Origin: Spirulina subsalsa PCC 9445
GTDB taxonomy: Bacteria; Cyanobacteriota; Cyanobacteriia; Cyanobacteriales; Spirulinaceae
Length of the DNA stretch: 64,000 nt
Reading direction: 5' to 3'
NCBI RefSeq assembly: GCF_000314005.1
Contig: NZ_JH980292.1
Coordinates: 1,939,725-2,003,724 of the forward strand
This document shows, in pieces, positions 54,241 to 63,916 of the stretch. The notes under the pieces were generated by a model. That model did no database searches and was not told where the DNA came from. It saw nothing but the letters and a program-made list of their open reading frames with translations. The translations under genes were made by a program, and so were the position numbers. Positions within the stretch are counted from its first letter, which is position 1. Each line of letters begins with the position of its first letter.

Positions 54241-54272
54241 AAAAAACAACTCCTGCAACGGAGTTGTTTTTT
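54241..54272. terminator. Bidirectional terminator between convergent genes
   Basis: AAAAAACAACTCC and GGAGTTGTTTTTT form a perfect stem with loop TGCAAC. The A-run and T-run make it a rho-independent terminator in both directions, serving the 53162 gene and chlP. Confidence 0.92.
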
Positions 54273-54336
54273 CATGAACATCCTATCATCCCGACGCTCC
54301 CCCATAGGGAGAGCGGGGGCAACTGGTGCGCATTAG

Positions 54337-55560
54337 CTAAGGGGCTAGCGCATTGCCGCGAAGCAAACTACCAATGGTTTTGGCTGTAATTTTCATTTGA
54401 ACCAAAGGATTGGCAGGCACAACAGTTTTATATAAGTAGCTGTCAAAGGTTAGCCGTTGTACATCAATGTCTGAACACATTTCTACAAAGGCCTCGCGGG
54501 TGGCATCACTGCGATAAAACACCCGTTGCAGGATGTCCAAGACTAAGTAGGTCATGCCATACTGTTTATCCCAACGTTTGATATACAGCTTAAGATCCGC
54601 TTCCGTGGGGATGCGTTGACCATTGTTACTGGTTTCTACAATGGTTTCGGCGCACATCCGGGCAGACTTGGCGGCAAAGTAGATCCCTTCTCCCGAGGAT
54701 TTAGTCACGGTACCGGCGGCATCTCCCACTAAGGCTACACGACCCACCACACGACGAGGCCGGGGGTGTTCCGGGATGGGATGGGCTTCTACTTTAATGA
54801 TTTCGCCACCTTCGAGTTTTTTGGCAGCCCGGGCGCGAATTCCGGCCTGTAAATTTTTAATAATGGCTTTGTTGACTTTCATGGTGCCGGTACCGACGGC
54901 CACATGGTCATATTTGGGGAATACCCAAGCGTAGAAGTCGGGGGAAACGTCATCTCCAACGTACATCTCCGCCAATTCTTCGTAGTAGTCCATTTTGTCT
55001 TGAGGAAGACGGATGCGTTCTTGGAAGGCGATCGCATAATTATAATCCCCGGCATCAATGGCTTTAGCAATTCGGGAGTTCGCCCCATCAGCCCCAATCA
55101 CTAGATCCACTTGCAGGGTTTTCATTTCCCCAGTGGCGCTACCGTTGGAATGATCGGCATAGTGCAAGGTGTAGGGGTGATTGTCGGAGGAGGGAATATC
55201 GAGTTGATAGACCGTTCCATTGATTAATTTTGCCCCACATTGAGCCGCCCGATCCCGTAGAAAACCGTCGAGAACTTCCCGACGGCACATCCCAATATAC
55301 TCATCATCTTTTAAAGTCTGACCAATATTGACCTCAATGTTGGAGGGGGAGATCATTTTCATTTTCCGCACCCGGCGATCAATAATTTCCGGGGGGAGAT
55401 CAAACTCGCTTACCATGCACAGGGGGATCGCCCCGCCGCAGGGTTTGGCGTTATCTAACTTACGTTCAAATAAATAAGTTTCAATTCCAGCTTTTGCCAG
55501 TGTCTCAGCAGCAGATGAACCTGCTGGACCGGAGCCAACAACAGCAACCCTTAGTACCAA
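54337..55560 (-). CDS. chlP: Geranylgeranyl reductase
   Basis: A 407-residue flavoprotein that reduces the geranylgeranyl chain to phytyl for chlorophyll a, tocopherol and phylloquinone. VAVVGSGPAGSSAAETLAK is the FAD-binding motif, CGGAIPLCMVSEF the substrate-side motif, and VGDAAGTVTKSSGEGIYFA the second FAD contact. I place the start at TTG 55560: AGGAGA lies 8 bases upstream, it gives the usual N-terminus (VLRVAVVGSG) and the family length of 407. An ATG at 55590 would add ten residues that include that ribosome site. Confidence 0.95.
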   Translation of the reverse strand: MVLRVAVVGSGPAGSSAAETLAKAGIETYLFERKLDNAKPCGGAIPLCMVSEFDLPPEIIDRRVRKMKMISPSNIEVNIGQTLKDDEYIGMCRREVLDGFLRDRAAQCGAKLINGTVYQLDIPSSDNHPYTLHYADHSNGSATGEMKTLQVDLVIGADGANSRIAKAIDAGDYNYAIAFQERIRLPQDKMDYYEELAEMYVGDDVSPDFYAWVFPKYDHVAVGTGTMKVNKAIIKNLQAGIRARAAKKLEGGEIIKVEAHPIPEHPRPRRVVGRVALVGDAAGTVTKSSGEGIYFAAKSARMCAETIVETSNNGQRIPTEADLKLYIKRWDKQYGMTYLVLDILQRVFYRSDATREAFVEMCSDIDVQRLTFDSYLYKTVVPANPLVQMKITAKTIGSLLRGNALAP

Positions 55561-55832
55561 GGCTTTTCTCCTATATCTGTGTCCTATCATCTACAGGTGT
55601 GAATCGTATCACGGACTTTTGCCTCTGTGCTTTGTTGTGTGGCAACTTTGAGACATTTCGCAATAGAGCTTAAAACTCTAGTAACAATTCGTTACATTTG
55701 GCGAGTTTTGGCGACACATATAGGAGAAAATCCCGAAATTGGAACTCAGGCCGCATGATTTGACAATACCCTTAAGAGGGAATTTTGGCAAATCCCCACC
55801 CACAACGGGATGGGGTTTCTCGGAGGAAGATC

Positions 55833-57251
55833 ATGAAAAACTTTCCTGTTGGGCGTTTATTTTTGACCACTTGGTTAGTGTATTTGTTCCATTTCCGCCA
55901 CTTAGCGGCCGGAAGCGATCGCTTTGTGTTGTTAGTGCGAGCTATCGTAGAACAGAGAACCTTTCGTTTAGATGCCTACCAAACCTCTCCCTTTTTTGGG
56001 GATGTGGTCAGTTTTCAGGGACACTACTACAGCAATATTAATCCGGGTGCGGCTTGGTTAGGGGTGCCTTTTTGGGCGATCGCACATTTCTTTTATCAGA
56101 ACATCCCCCCAGCCTCTCCCCTCCGCCGTGAAGAGATCCACCACTTCCTCACCCATTTTATCACCACCGCCTGCACCAGCAGCCTCCTGAGCGCCCTTGC
56201 TGGAGTGCTTCTAGGATTATGGGCTTACCAGCGCAGTAAAAGCCAATGGCGCGGCATTTTGACCGTATTTCTCTACAACTTTTGTAGCATTGCCTTCTTT
56301 TATTCCACCCGTTTATCTCAAAACAGCCTCATCGCCTCCCTCTCCATTTTCGTCTTTATTTTGCTCTTTAAACCCCAAATTCTAAAAGTAAAAAGCTATA
56401 GAACCCAACTTTTTTGTATTGGGTTTATTCTCGCCTCGGGCTTAGTCATTGACTTAACCATTGTCCCCTTAGCTGGAATTGTTTTAATCCTTTTATTCTG
56501 GCAAAATAGAAACTATTGGCTAGTTTTAAGATACTTTCTATTCGGCACAATTGCGCCATTACTCTTGCTCCTATTTTATCAATATCTTTGCTTCGGCAAT
56601 CCCTTCTTATCCGCCTCCAATGTTTTCCTCGACCAAGCCGCCATTCCTGAGCCTTCAGTTTCCCTCACCCGACAACTTTTCCAGCGTTTTCAATCCCTGT
56701 TTACCTACCTTTTTAGTCCCCAAGCCGGGTTATTTATTTATATGCCCTATTTGACCTTAGCTATGGTCTATTTACTCCATCACAATCGTCAGTCTCTTTA
56801 CTTTAAGCACAACGAAAAAAGATACATTCTCGGAGTTTTCGTCGCCTATAGTGCCTTTCTCCTCGCCCTCCCAGCCAGTTACTTACAATATACCCTCTTT
56901 GGTTGTCGGTATATTCTCCCCCTCGTTCCCCTACTGTGTTTAACCTTTGCTCTACACTTCCGCCCCCCTCACTATCATCTCGGAATCGCCTTAATTGCCC
57001 TAGGTTTTTTGATCAACTTAGCCGGAGCGCAGCAAGGTTATGATACAGATAATATTATTATATATACCCTAATTTATATCTTTCGTGGGGCATGGTTTCC
57101 CCTATTAGATTGGTTACAAACTGGACTCCCGGATGATTTTAATGCCTTGCCGTCTGTCCTCAATCCATCGGGCATTGTCTTCCTTTTATTGCTCATGTTA
57201 ATCGTCATCTGGTGGCCGTATTTCTTCCCCTATCCGAAGTCGAGGGGATAA
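55833..57251 (+). CDS. Polytopic membrane protein, GT-C (ArnT/PMT)-like glycosyltransferase
   Basis: A 472-residue protein with about eleven membrane helices. The first external loop has GHYYSNINPGAAWLGVPFWA, resembling the G-x-Y-Y-S-D-x-x-P-G motif of family 39-like GT-C enzymes that use polyprenyl-phosphate sugars. The classic Asp/Glu in the first loop is not obvious (RAIVEQRTF may supply it). GGAGGAAG before ATG 55833 supports this start over 55785. The acceptor is unknown. Confidence 0.68.
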   Translation: MKNFPVGRLFLTTWLVYLFHFRHLAAGSDRFVLLVRAIVEQRTFRLDAYQTSPFFGDVVSFQGHYYSNINPGAAWLGVPFWAIAHFFYQNIPPASPLRREEIHHFLTHFITTACTSSLLSALAGVLLGLWAYQRSKSQWRGILTVFLYNFCSIAFFYSTRLSQNSLIASLSIFVFILLFKPQILKVKSYRTQLFCIGFILASGLVIDLTIVPLAGIVLILLFWQNRNYWLVLRYFLFGTIAPLLLLLFYQYLCFGNPFLSASNVFLDQAAIPEPSVSLTRQLFQRFQSLFTYLFSPQAGLFIYMPYLTLAMVYLLHHNRQSLYFKHNEKRYILGVFVAYSAFLLALPASYLQYTLFGCRYILPLVPLLCLTFALHFRPPHYHLGIALIALGFLINLAGAQQGYDTDNIIIYTLIYIFRGAWFPLLDWLQTGLPDDFNALPSVLNPSGIVFLLLLMLIVIWWPYFFPYPKSRG

Positions 57252-57281
57252 GACAACTCACCTGTTCTCTCATCGGGTGCT

Positions 57282-60200
57282 TCATCCTAACAATTGATGA
57301 ATGTGAGTCAATAACTCCGCCATTGATTGAGAACCGTATTCTACCACCTCCACCACTAAATGATTGAACTGGGGATCTAAACCCGGAAAATGGGGAGAAG
57401 GACGATGATCTAACAATAAAATTGGAGGCGTAAAAGCCGAATCAGCTAATCCTTGAATTCCCGCTTGCCACTCAGCAGAGGGGGCTTTGTTGTGGAGATA
57501 GAGAATCAAAAGATCAACACTGTGTTGTTGAATTTGACTATAGACTTCTGACCAAGATTGTGCGAGTAAACTGCGTAAACCTGCGGTTTGAAGATATTGG
57601 GTTAAAGCGGGCAAAAATTCCCCATTTTGGTTGTTTTGCTCTCCCTCTGGGGGCAAATTATCCCCAAAGATCAGCAGATGGGGCTGAGTAGAGACACCCG
57701 CGGCCACTTGAATCACCTGTAATAGGGCGGTAATGGTTTGTTCTGCAATGGGGATTAAGCAGGGGAAAACGGCCAGACTCGGGAATTGATTAGCCGCGGC
57801 TGTAGTTTGGGTTTCGAGGGTGACGAGGGGTAAATGCACCAGATTTTCATATTGGGTGAGCGATCGCATAAACTCCACCGAATCCGTCCCATTAATCCCT
57901 TCCAACAACAAAACATCCGGATGCCAAACCCGGGCTAAAACACTGGCCTGTTCAAGATCATCCGCTTCGAGAATACGATAATTTAACCCCGAAGTCTGTT
58001 GAGATAAAGCCAACCCAAATTCCGTCACAAATACCGCGCTGCCATCGGCAGTAACTTCAGCAAACTTTGGGTTAAGTCGCAAAATAGTTAAGTTGCTTTG
58101 GTGAACCATCGGTTGAGAACGTAAGCGGGAGAGGTTCTCTTGGAGTGCCGAAGGTTGCACAGGCAGACTCAGGAAACCATCAGCCCCATTTTGTTTGGCC
58201 TGTTGGCGTTCAGCCCGCGTTGCCATGACCAACACAGGAATCCCCTCTGTGGTAGCATCTGCTTTAAGCAGGGTTAACACATCCCACCCCGAGAGCAAGG
58301 GCAACACAGGGTTGAGTAAAATAGCGCGAGGTTGAACCTGTCGGGCTTTTTCCAGTGCCTCCGTCCCCGTTCGGGCAATAATCACCCGATAACCTTGTTT
58401 TTGTAACATTCCGCTCAACTGTTCAATAGATTGGGGAACCGCTTCCACAATTAAAATCAGTTGATTATTCGGGGCATTATTCGCCGCCGACAGATGATGT
58501 TCTGGTGGGGTGGGAGGCAAGAGCAACGTGAATTTACTCCCCTTCCCCACAGTGGAAATAAAGGAAATATCGCCCCCATGAGCGCGGGCTAATCGTTGGG
58601 TTAATACCAACCCTAAACCAGTGCCTTCAAATTGCCGGGTGAGGGGGCTTTCCAGTTGTTGGAATTTCTGGAAAATCAGGTGCTGGGCTGATTCAGGAAT
58701 GCCAATTCCTGTATCCCAAACAGTAAAATCAATCCACCCTTGCCAACGACTGACTTTCAGCCCAATTTTCCCCTCGGGGGGGGTGAATTTAAAGGCGTTT
58801 TCCAACAAATGAACCAGCATCTGGCGCAAGCGCAGTTCATCGGCCACGATGAATTTTAGACCCTCTTCAATCTCTAGGGTGAAGTCCATCAGGGGGAAAT
58901 CGGGATTGAGGGGTTCAGTGTTTTTGTGGATTTGGGTTCTGGCTTGTTCGTAGGCGCGATCGCACGCCACCTTCAGATCCACCGTTTCCAGCGTCAGTTG
59001 CAGCTGCCCCGTTTCCAGACGGGTTAAATCTAAAATATCATTGACCACCGTCATCAACTGCCGCCCACTTTGATAAATCAATTGAGCATAACGCATTTGA
59101 CGGGCATTCAATTCCCCCAGTTTCTGGTCTTTTAACAAACTCGACAGCCCCAGAACCGCCGTCAGAGGCGTTTTCAGTTCATGGCTAATACAGGCTAAAA
59201 ACTCATCTTTCAAGCGGTTTAACTGCACCAGATCCGCATTCTTCGCCGCCAATTCTTTACAAAGTTGTCGCTGTTCCGTGACATCGGTCGCCAAAATTAG
59301 CCACAGTTGTGGCAAAGATTGAGCCAAAGTGTTGCCCCTTTGCTCTGTGTTGATTTGTAACGGAAGCTTGACAAATTGCCAAACTTGGTGTTCTAAAGGC
59401 TCATGAGAACTGGGAATCGTTCCCGCCGAGAACCGATGTTGAATTAAAGCGGGGGGCGTTTGTCCAAAGCCCGATGTTCCTCCGGGTTCTTCCCACTCAT
59501 CAATTAAACTACACCAACGTTGTAACGCTTGTTCCTGACTCAAGGCTTGGTGGACTTGTTCACAAAACGCCTCATAACTCTCCGTCGGTAACATCATACA
59601 ATCTACAGCCTTCGGACAAGTAGACTGCATCGGTGGACTACTAGGGTTTTCTTGCCGACCGACTTGGGCTTGCCAAGTCGCATTTTGATGTAAAACTTCC
59701 CCCTGTTGGGTGTTGAGCATCAAGGGAATGGGCAATTGATCCAACAATTGCAGGAAATCCTGTAAATTTTCCCGAGTTTTTGCTGAGCTTTCCGGGTGTC
59801 CCATCGGCCTTGTCCAGACAGTCCCCAAGACATCCCCAGCCCCCGAATTCTCAGGCAATAACGCCCGCCACAACTTACAATCATCTAACAGTCCCTGCAC
59901 CTTTTGTTCCCCATCTACCACCACATAAGCTGAACAGTGATGGAGCAAAGGATTCTGATCAAAATAATCTTTAATCTCCCCTAAACGTAGAGTATCCGGC
60001 AACATCGCCACAGGTTCAAGTAAATGCCGCAACTCCCCATTTATCCCCTGCCCAGAATTTTGGGACTGACTCCAATCCGAACGACCAATCCCCCAGCCCC
60101 CTAATCTCGTCTGAGCTTGAGCAATAGTCCCTACTAGCAAACGACAGCCCAAATAGGGGAGAAAACGAGCCAGGCGAACTACCCCCACAGGGCGATCCCT

Positions 60201-60332
60201 TGGATCCACCACCACCACCATCTCTCCTCGACTCGAATCCATTAAAGCCAGCACCGTTTCAAGACTGGCATTGGCATCACACAGAGGAATAGAGCGCGCA
60301 AACTCACCGAGAGTGGAAGAGAAGTTAACCAT
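57282..60332 (-). CDS. CBS-domain hybrid histidine kinase with degenerate receivers
   Basis: A 1016-residue soluble protein. An N-terminal CBS-like pair (about 10-175) and a PAS-like region (about 195-355) lead to HisKA (about 370-440; FLACISHELKTPLTAVLG with the phospho-His) and HATPase (about 480-605; ENAFKFTPP, DTGIGIPE and GTGLGLVL). The receiver-like domains after about 620 are degenerate: the first has Asn where the phospho-Asp should be (RAILLNPVLPLLSGWDVL) and lacks the lysine. These may be pseudo-receivers for protein contact. It is divergent from pilM, 568 bp away. Confidence 0.85.
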   Translation of the reverse strand: MVNFSSTLGEFARSIPLCDANASLETVLALMDSSRGEMVVVVDPRDRPVGVVRLARFLPYLGCRLLVGTIAQAQTRLGGWGIGRSDWSQSQNSGQGINGELRHLLEPVAMLPDTLRLGEIKDYFDQNPLLHHCSAYVVVDGEQKVQGLLDDCKLWRALLPENSGAGDVLGTVWTRPMGHPESSAKTRENLQDFLQLLDQLPIPLMLNTQQGEVLHQNATWQAQVGRQENPSSPPMQSTCPKAVDCMMLPTESYEAFCEQVHQALSQEQALQRWCSLIDEWEEPGGTSGFGQTPPALIQHRFSAGTIPSSHEPLEHQVWQFVKLPLQINTEQRGNTLAQSLPQLWLILATDVTEQRQLCKELAAKNADLVQLNRLKDEFLACISHELKTPLTAVLGLSSLLKDQKLGELNARQMRYAQLIYQSGRQLMTVVNDILDLTRLETGQLQLTLETVDLKVACDRAYEQARTQIHKNTEPLNPDFPLMDFTLEIEEGLKFIVADELRLRQMLVHLLENAFKFTPPEGKIGLKVSRWQGWIDFTVWDTGIGIPESAQHLIFQKFQQLESPLTRQFEGTGLGLVLTQRLARAHGGDISFISTVGKGSKFTLLLPPTPPEHHLSAANNAPNNQLILIVEAVPQSIEQLSGMLQKQGYRVIIARTGTEALEKARQVQPRAILLNPVLPLLSGWDVLTLLKADATTEGIPVLVMATRAERQQAKQNGADGFLSLPVQPSALQENLSRLRSQPMVHQSNLTILRLNPKFAEVTADGSAVFVTEFGLALSQQTSGLNYRILEADDLEQASVLARVWHPDVLLLEGINGTDSVEFMRSLTQYENLVHLPLVTLETQTTAAANQFPSLAVFPCLIPIAEQTITALLQVIQVAAGVSTQPHLLIFGDNLPPEGEQNNQNGEFLPALTQYLQTAGLRSLLAQSWSEVYSQIQQHSVDLLILYLHNKAPSAEWQAGIQGLADSAFTPPILLLDHRPSPHFPGLDPQFNHLVVEVVEYGSQSMAELLTHIHQLLG

Positions 60333-60900
60333 AAGACTTTAAAAGCTGACAAACCAGCAAATATGAGGTTTTAAAGCGAAATGTTGCCAGCAATAGACAA
60401 AATATGCTTAAACCGGCCAAGGTTTAAACTTGGCTTGATGCTCATAAATGACCCTAGCCCATCGCAGAAAAGCAGGGTTTCCGGGGGTAAGATTTCGAGC
60501 GCATCACCCCACCCTGCCGTTGGCGAGGAAGGGGAATTTCGCCATCAACATTTTTGTTAAAAATGAGCCTCAGACCGATTGATCTTAAAAGCACCACAAG
60601 TTTATTATTGCCTTTTCGTCTAGAGACTTTATCCCTGAGCTTACAATTAATTACAATTCTTAGTCTCTGTTGACCAAAATTCTGGGAGACAAGCCCCCCT
60701 TCCGGGGAAGCCTTCTCTGAACCTATAGTTTATGGGACTCCTGACCAACGGAGAACCCCCGCGCCCTGAGGTTGAGGAGTCTTAATCCTGTCCAGAGAAA
60801 AATCTTCCCAGTCCAGCCATTCTAGGCTAGATTTGAGTAGCATTAGAGAAAAGCCCCTCTAGGCATTCATCCAGCTTCAAGCTCAACAACCAAAACACCT
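60333..60900. other. 568-bp divergent intergenic region before pilM
   Basis: No gene is seen. It should hold the promoters of the hybrid kinase and of the pilMNOQ operon. A near-palindrome CCAAGGTTTAAACTTGG is at about 60418-60434. I recognise no known regulator site. Confidence 0.5.
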
Positions 60901-61998
60901 ATGTTTGTTAAGAACCTATTTGGCAAAAAAACCAAAGGGATTGGCATTGAAGTCGCGCCAGAACGAATTAACATCGTTCAACTGCGCAAACAGGGACAAA
61001 ACTACAAACTAGAAACCTACCTCACCCGAGAAGTTCCCGAGGGAATCTTTGAAGAGGGACAGATTGTAGATTCCCCTGCCCTTGCCGAACTGATCCAAGA
61101 ACTCCTCACCGAAAATAACATTAAAGCCAAAAAGGTGGCCACCTCCGTTCCCATGCGCGAGGCCATCATTCGCATTATCCCCATTCCGGCGGAACTCGAC
61201 GACCAAGAATTACGGGATATGGTTTTAAATCATGAGGCCGGGCTTTATCTGCCCTACCCTCGGGAAGAAGTGGATTTGGACTATCAAAAGTTGGGCTTTT
61301 TTGAAGACGAGGACGGCATTGAAAAAGTGCAAGTCCTGCTGGTGGCCACTCGTCGGGAAGTCACAGACGCTTATCTTGACACCTTCCAACAGGCCGGCCT
61401 AGAAGTGGATGTTCTCGAAATTAATAGTTTTGCCCTGATTCGCACCATTCGCGAACAACTTCGTCAATTTGGCCCCCAAGAAGCGGCCGTCTTGGTTGAC
61501 ATAGAGTTTGAAAGCACGGAAATTGCTATCGTAGTGGATGGGGTCCCCCAATTTTCCCGCACGGTTCCCATTGGCACGTTTCAACTGCAAAGCGCCCTCT
61601 CTCGGGCGATGAACTTACCCACTAAACGGGATACTGAGATGTTACAAGGGATGACCATTCCCAACACACCCGTCGATGGGTTACGCACCGGAGCAACCGG
61701 GATTAACCCCGGGATGGCCGCCTTGTTGCGCGTGTTGGGGGAATTAGCCGATGAGTTGCGCCGTTCCATTGATTTTTATTTGAATCAAAGTGGGGAACTG
61801 GAAGTGGCTCAATTGTTACTCGCCGGACCCGGGGGAGGCATTGGTCAACTGGATGAATTTTTTACCAATCGTCTCAGTTTACCTACGGCTCAAATTGACC
61901 CAGTAGCGTCACTTTCCCTAGAAATGGATGAAGAAATTCCCGCAGTGGTGCGCCCTAGTTTGGGCATTGCTTTAGGGTTAGGTTTAAGGGAGCTTTAA
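60901..61998 (+). CDS. pilM: Type IV pilus assembly protein PilM
   Basis: A 365-residue actin-like ATPase fold protein on the cytoplasmic side of the type IV pilus alignment complex, where it binds the N-terminus of PilN. It shows GIGIEVAPERINIVQL (phosphate 1), AAVLVDIEFESTEIAIV (phosphate 2) and LLLAGPGGGIGQL (adenosine motif). First gene of pilM-pilN-pilO-pilQ in the standard order, with 6 bp to pilN. It supports twitching motility, phototaxis and DNA uptake. Confidence 0.95.
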   Translation: MFVKNLFGKKTKGIGIEVAPERINIVQLRKQGQNYKLETYLTREVPEGIFEEGQIVDSPALAELIQELLTENNIKAKKVATSVPMREAIIRIIPIPAELDDQELRDMVLNHEAGLYLPYPREEVDLDYQKLGFFEDEDGIEKVQVLLVATRREVTDAYLDTFQQAGLEVDVLEINSFALIRTIREQLRQFGPQEAAVLVDIEFESTEIAIVVDGVPQFSRTVPIGTFQLQSALSRAMNLPTKRDTEMLQGMTIPNTPVDGLRTGATGINPGMAALLRVLGELADELRRSIDFYLNQSGELEVAQLLLAGPGGGIGQLDEFFTNRLSLPTAQIDPVASLSLEMDEEIPAVVRPSLGIALGLGLREL

Positions 61999-62004
61999 CC
62001 AATT

Positions 62005-62814
62005 ATGTATAGTTTAGATATTAATTTTCTTAAAGATCGGGCGGCCATTCCCACGGCCGGGGGGTCAGGATTTGTCCAAGCCAAAACCCCAAAACGGCAG
62101 ATTACTAAAGAGGAGTTAATCCCCCTAGGGATTGGAGGGGGTGTTGCCATTTTGTCTTTAGTGGTTGTAGGTGGCGCTTATTTTTGGATTGATTATGAAA
62201 CCACCCGCACCCAGGAAACCTTGAGTGGTTTACAGGCTGATATTACCCAGTTAGAACAAATTGAAACTCAAATTAGCCAGTTAGAAGCTCAGTTAACGGT
62301 TGCTCAAGAACAAACCCGAGGATTAGCGGGGGTTTTCGCCCATATTATCCCCCCGTCGGCGATTTTACAGTCGATTCGGGATGTTACTCCAACTAATTTA
62401 AATATCTCTTCCATTGAAACGATTACCCCCCAAGATACGGGGCAAGAAGTGGAAGGAAGCAGCCGACCTATGCCTATCCTGCGCCTTTCTGGGGTTGCTG
62501 ACTCTTATGATGAGGTGAATATATTCTTGCTGAATCTAAAAGAATCCCCTTTGTTCAATGGTGAATTAGCACGCATCACTGAAGCGGAATTAGTCGATGA
62601 TCCCGCCCGACCGGAACCGGCCGAAGGAGTCACCATTGAAGTGGGAGGAGCTTTGGAAGATATCAAAGTGGTGCGTTATAGCTTGGAAATTCCGATGCAG
62701 GATGTCAGCGAGATTCCAACGACTGAATTAATTGCCTATTATGGCAACCGAGGGGCTGCGGGATCGGTAATCCGTTTAGAAGCCTTAAAGAATAAGGGGA
62801 TTATTGAAGATTAA
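62005..62814 (+). CDS. pilN: Type IV pilus assembly protein PilN
   Basis: A 269-residue bitopic inner-membrane protein. It has the N-terminal SLDINFLKDRAA motif (the PilM-binding INLL-like sequence), a membrane helix at about 40-62, a coiled coil and a periplasmic ferredoxin-like domain. It couples PilM to PilO. It is longer than proteobacterial PilN (about 180), as usual in cyanobacteria. It lies 15 bp before pilO. Confidence 0.92.
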   Translation: MYSLDINFLKDRAAIPTAGGSGFVQAKTPKRQITKEELIPLGIGGGVAILSLVVVGGAYFWIDYETTRTQETLSGLQADITQLEQIETQISQLEAQLTVAQEQTRGLAGVFAHIIPPSAILQSIRDVTPTNLNISSIETITPQDTGQEVEGSSRPMPILRLSGVADSYDEVNIFLLNLKESPLFNGELARITEAELVDDPARPEPAEGVTIEVGGALEDIKVVRYSLEIPMQDVSEIPTTELIAYYGNRGAAGSVIRLEALKNKGIIED

Positions 62815-62829
62815 GGGGGGTTTTAAACT

Positions 62830-63585
62830 ATGACATTTGCAGATGATTTTGCCCCAATGGAGGGCACTGAAGAGGAACAATCACCCTATCCTGTGGTGTT
62901 GGGGGTTGCTTTTACCCCAATTATGGGGGGGGCGTTATTGGGGGTGCTGGGGGTGGCCGGTGCGATCGCCCTGGGCTGGTATGTGGTGAAACCCAGCTGG
63001 GACACCCTCAACAGTTTAAACTTTGATGTGGATGCCGCCGCAACCCGTAAAGAGGAACTCGAACTAAAACGAGGGCGGATTAACCAACTACAAAGTGAAC
63101 TCCAGCAAACCCAAAATAATCAACGGGAAGTTCTACGGCTCTTTTCCGGTCAAGATACCATGGACACCTTGCTGTTTATGCTCAACCAGCAAATTAGAAC
63201 CCGGGGGCAATTTGTCCGCTATACTCCCCCCACCACAGCTTTAGAACCCATTCCTCCGGAAGATTTACGCTATGAAGAAGCGGTGAAAGGACTCCTCAAA
63301 CGGCAAACTCTGAGCTTACAAATTGAGGCCTCTTTCCAAGCCACCCAAGACATTCTCCGCAGTTTGGAACGCTTGCAATCGGTGTTAGTCATCCATAATC
63401 TGCGCACAGAAGTCACGACTCAGGAATCCCGGGTGATTGACGCTCAAGGGAATATCCGAATTCAGGGTCAACCTATCCTCACCAGTACCTTTGATGTCGA
63501 TTTATTGGTACCCCTCACGGAGGAAGAATTGCTGGAGACTATAGGCGGTCAACAAGGGGCTGAAGGGGAAGTTCCGGTTGAATAG
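62830..63585 (+). CDS. pilO: Type IV pilus assembly protein PilO
   Basis: A 251-residue bitopic membrane protein. A short acidic cytoplasmic start is followed by one helix (about 24-48), a coiled coil (RKEELELKRGRINQLQSELQ) and a periplasmic domain. It forms heterodimers with PilN in the alignment complex linking the motor to the PilQ secretin. It is separated from pilQ by 331 bp, unusually far for this operon, because of inserted repeat-like sequence. Confidence 0.9.
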   Translation: MTFADDFAPMEGTEEEQSPYPVVLGVAFTPIMGGALLGVLGVAGAIALGWYVVKPSWDTLNSLNFDVDAAATRKEELELKRGRINQLQSELQQTQNNQREVLRLFSGQDTMDTLLFMLNQQIRTRGQFVRYTPPTTALEPIPPEDLRYEEAVKGLLKRQTLSLQIEASFQATQDILRSLERLQSVLVIHNLRTEVTTQESRVIDAQGNIRIQGQPILTSTFDVDLLVPLTEEELLETIGGQQGAEGEVPVE

Positions 63586-63916
63586 CGCTGATCAGTCACA
63601 CTCTTCTCGGGGGTAGTTTGACACTCCCGGGCATAAAGGCGCGGGGATTCTCAGGTCTACGGGAGTCCAACGACTTTACCCTCACGGAGCTTCGTCACCT
63701 CCTAGGAATTTCGGGTCTAGGAATTTTTTTTCTGGGAATTTTTTTCGCTGAGGGAATTTCTCCCAATCCTAGAGAATATAGGGTATTATCCATATAGCTC
63801 AAACGCTGGGGTCGTGCTGGAAAAACCCCCTGTCAGGAAGAGTGGAAGTCCTAATATTGTGTGGCTAGGTCAATAAATTAATTTAATAACAGTTGTGCGA
63901 TTTGGTTGAGGAGTGA
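63586..63916 (+). other. 331-bp spacer between pilO and pilQ with IS200/IS605-like remnant
   Basis: 63618-63710 reads TTGACACTCCCGGGCATAAA, then GGCGCGGGGATTC, and later CCCTCACGGAGC and CGTCACC. From memory this resembles ends of cyanobacterial IS200/IS605-type elements. A T-rich tandem part (GGAATTTTTTTTC-like, 63716-63750) follows, then the pilQ leader. No gene is present. Confidence 0.45.
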
